From positions 1 to 7,091 of the forward strand of contig JAAZDI010000165.1 of assembly GCA_012512295.1 (NCBI GenBank): a stretch of 7,091 nucleotides of DNA, given 5' to 3'. Every line of letters starts with the position of its first letter. Positions within the stretch are counted from its first letter, which is position 1. The position numbers and the translations under genes are program-made. Below the pieces are notes generated by a model. That model worked only from the letters and a program-made list of their open reading frames with translations, had not been told where the DNA came from and did not search any database. Source of the DNA: Syntrophomonadaceae bacterium. Its GTDB lineage: Bacteria > Bacillota > Ch66 > Ch109. Shown in pieces: positions 6,454 to 7,091 of this stretch.

Positions 6454-6487
6454 TTTTTAGCTCAACAGACAACCTGGCTAAAAATAG
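6451..6487. repeat. Perfect 11-bp inverted repeat (CTATTTTTAGC/GCTAAAAATAG)
   Basis: The arms at 6451-6461 and 6477-6487 are exact reverse complements around a 15-base spacer. No T-run follows on either strand, so this is not an ordinary terminator. The spacer contains AACAGACAAC (6464-6473), which recurs exactly at 6523-6532 on the same strand, 59 bases downstream. It may be an operator, a leader-RNA stem or the remnant of a small mobile element. Confidence 0.6.
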
Positions 6488-6654
6488 GAGTTGTTTACTA
6501 TATACTGCTTATGGTAAGCTGAAACAGACAACTTATATGCATGTTAAAGTTGCCTATAAATTGCTGATTTTTTTACACAAAAGGGGTGCCTAACCACTTC
6601 AAAGTACTAATTAATGCTTGCACAAAAAAGTAAAAAAGCAGGGGAGTATTAGAA

Positions 6655-7091
6655 ATGATAGAAAATGATGTGACTGCAAAACTCCGGTTGCGAAGTCCAC
6701 ATGAAGAAGATGCTAAAGCCATCTGGGAACTGATTAAAGATACAAAAGTGTTAGATCTAAATTCAGCGTACAGTTATCTGTTATTAAGTAAATATTTTAG
6801 CGATACTTGTGTAGTTGCTGAAATAGAAAGCAAGGTAATTGGCTTTATTTCTGCATTTAGTCCGCCACATAAACCAGAAGTTATTTTTATCTGGCAGGTA
6901 GCGGTAGATGAAGCATTTCGTCGACGTAAATTAGGATTAAAGATGTTGAAGCATTTGCTAAATCGTGGATCATGTAATAAAACTCAATTTTTGGAGATAA
7001 CTATCACGCCTTCCAATAAAGCTGCTGAATCACTATACCGAAAGCTTGCCGCAGAATTAAAAACCAACTGTGAATTATTTACGTGTTTTCC
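6655..7091 (+). CDS. ectA: L-2,4-diaminobutyrate N-acetyltransferase EctA (3' end outside window)
   Basis: This GNAT-family enzyme transfers acetyl from acetyl-CoA to L-2,4-diaminobutyrate. It is the second step of the pathway from aspartate semialdehyde to ectoine, a compatible solute made under salt stress. The first 145 residues are present. EctA hallmarks are L-D-L-N-S (33-37) with Y-S-Y-L-L-L, then D-T-C-V-V-A-E (50-56), I-G-F-I-S-A, F-I-W-Q-V-A-V-D (78-85), the acetyl-CoA loop R-R-R-K-L-G (89-94) and T-P-S-N (118-121). The loop has Lys where many relatives have Gly, a change seen in other GNATs. Roughly 20-40 residues should be missing at the C-terminus. The ATG follows GGGGAG by eight bases. 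In other bacteria ectB and ectC usually follow, so an ectABC operon probably continues past the window, but this cannot be seen. It is separated from the hydrogenase genes by a terminator and is probably regulated independently. Confidence 0.93.
   Translation, partial: MIENDVTAKLRLRSPHEEDAKAIWELIKDTKVLDLNSAYSYLLLSKYFSDTCVVAEIESKVIGFISAFSPPHKPEVIFIWQVAVDEAFRRRKLGLKMLKHLLNRGSCNKTQFLEITITPSNKAAESLYRKLAAELKTNCELFTCF

Larger units (their letters stand above)
6393..6654 (+). other. AT-rich intergenic region upstream of ectA
   Basis: These 262 bases hold no convincing gene. An open frame from 6372 to 6593 begins inside the terminator stem, has no ribosome binding site and gives a protein like nothing I recognise, so I do not call it. 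The region has several -10-like hexamers (GATAAT 6408-6413, TATAGT near 6440, TATACT 6501-6506, TATAAA 6555-6560). None has a good -35 at the right distance, so the ectA promoter cannot be fixed. Two inverted repeats and a direct repeat are listed separately. A GGGGAG (6641-6646) serves as the ectA ribosome binding site. Confidence 0.5.

Noticed and set aside
6372..6593. 73-codon open frame between the hydrogenase and ectA
   Set aside because: It starts within the terminator stem, has no ribosome binding site and covers the inverted repeats; the product has no recognisable features.
6614..6652. 12-codon mini frame just before ectA
   Set aside because: It has no ribosome binding site at a workable distance and its sequence is mostly Lys and Gln from an A-rich tract; probably chance.

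Overview
The window looks like a piece of a moderately AT-rich bacterial chromosome, with every recognisable gene on the + strand. Strong purine-rich ribosome binding sites, a preference for A/T-ending codons, a split YbhF-type drug-export ABC system, a soluble [NiFe]-hydrogenase and an ectoine gene together suggest an anaerobic, salt-tolerant member of the Firmicutes (Clostridia or Negativicutes type). That assignment is an inference from gene style, not a measured placement.

Layout. (1) 1-2334: the 3' part of an ABC-2 exporter cluster. It holds the tail of a first ATPase (broken by an in-frame TAA), a complete second ATPase and one membrane permease. The genes are packed with 1-4 base overlaps. 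The permease appears to lack an internal block of its extracytoplasmic domain, so the exporter looks partly decayed. (2) 2408-3031: a TetR-family regulator, a usual companion of such exporters. (3) 3074-3817: a complete Sir2-family NAD-dependent protein deacylase. (4) 3893-6328: the small and large subunits of a [NiFe]-hydrogenase, followed by a clear intrinsic terminator at 6366-6392. (5) 6393-6654: an AT-rich non-coding stretch with two inverted repeats and a short direct repeat. (6) 6655 to the window end: the first 145 codons of ectA (diaminobutyrate acetyltransferase, ectoine synthesis).

The most notable feature is the hydrogenase. The small-subunit reading frame starts at 3893 behind a good ribosome binding site and runs in one frame to 4798, but it meets a TGA at 4016-4018. 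That codon sits exactly where the family has a conserved Trp, six residues before the first iron-sulphur cysteine. The proximal cluster motif is Cys-Gly-Gly-Asn, with Asn replacing the usual second Cys. The large subunit has Ser in place of the conserved proton-gate Glu, Lys in place of the Arg of the first Ni-binding motif, and only four residues after the second Ni-binding motif. Together these describe an atypical hydrogenase that is either decaying, made at low level by UGA read-through, or specialised. No maturation protease, cytochrome b or other electron partner gene is in the window.
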